A stretch of 22,129 nucleotides of DNA from CAMBRQ01 sp945870325. GTDB lineage: Bacteria; Bacillota; Clostridia; Lachnospirales; Lachnospiraceae. Numbering within the stretch: the stretch's first letter is position 1; the number at the start of each line of letters is the position of its first letter. The stretch spans positions 1 to 22,129 of the forward strand of contig NZ_JBNPMC010000051.1 in the NCBI RefSeq assembly GCF_050313795.1. Direction: 5' to 3'. Of this stretch, positions 22,096-22,129 are shown in pieces. A program made the translations under genes and the position numbers. The notes beneath the pieces were generated by a model. The model did no database searches, had not been told where the DNA came from, and saw nothing but the letters and a program-made list of their open reading frames with translations.

Positions 22096-22129
22096 TCTTA
22101 CATTCCTCCAATAATATATTAATGTTACC

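Noticed and set aside
21476..22114. 212-codon frame on plus opposite the MATE gene
   Set aside because: Antisense to a clearly recognised transporter; rich in Pro, Thr and Ser as expected for a shadow, with no ribosome site or homology.

Overview
The window looks like chromosome of a low-to-moderate GC, Gram-positive anaerobe of the class Clostridia, most likely a gut Lachnospiraceae (Blautia/Dorea/Mediterraneibacter type). Evidence: strong AGGAGG-type ribosome sites before nearly every gene, the two-subunit oxygen-sensitive L-serine dehydratase, a DUF4317 protein, a DUF4474-like protein, and sugar ABC importers lacking their own ATPase. I see no rRNA, tRNA, insertion sequence, phage gene or CRISPR array.

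Layout. (1) 1-1548, minus: the start of an OmpR-type response regulator, cut by the window edge, preceded by an Rpn-family PD-(D/E)XK nuclease with a well-formed in-frame internal ribosome site. (2) 1905-7888: a fructoside locus. A lipoprotein binding protein, two ABC permeases and a cytoplasmic GH32 beta-fructosidase read on minus; a LacI-type repressor reads away on plus. The divergent promoters carry an ACCGGT operator array. A 26-bp hairpin follows the repressor. (3) 8129-9691, minus: sdaAB-sdaAA, serine to pyruvate. (4) 9874-11632, plus: a membrane-anchored DUF4474-like protein overlapping a calcineurin-type metallophosphoesterase. (5) 11768-12889, plus: DUF4317 protein, followed by an isolated promoter-terminator pair that could make a ~60-nt RNA. 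(6) 13059-14296, minus: a DEDDh exonuclease with a topoisomerase-type zinc finger, and MazG. (7) 14620-19051: a sugar-acid locus with a KdgT-like permease, a split UxaA-type dehydratase and a DapA-family aldolase on minus, and a divergent IclR regulator on plus. (8) 19208-22095, minus: WYL regulator, a 33-residue small protein gene with its own ribosome site, and a MATE exporter with a strong terminator.

How the genes work together: two self-contained catabolic islands (fructosides; 2-keto-3-deoxy sugar acids) each pair a transporter, enzymes and a divergent regulator. The sugar-acid aldolase and the serine dehydratase both deliver pyruvate. The remaining genes are housekeeping, defence or unknown. 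The observations most worth following are the gene-within-a-gene in the Rpn nuclease, the 33-residue protein at 20345-20446, and the orphan promoter-terminator at 12952-13048.
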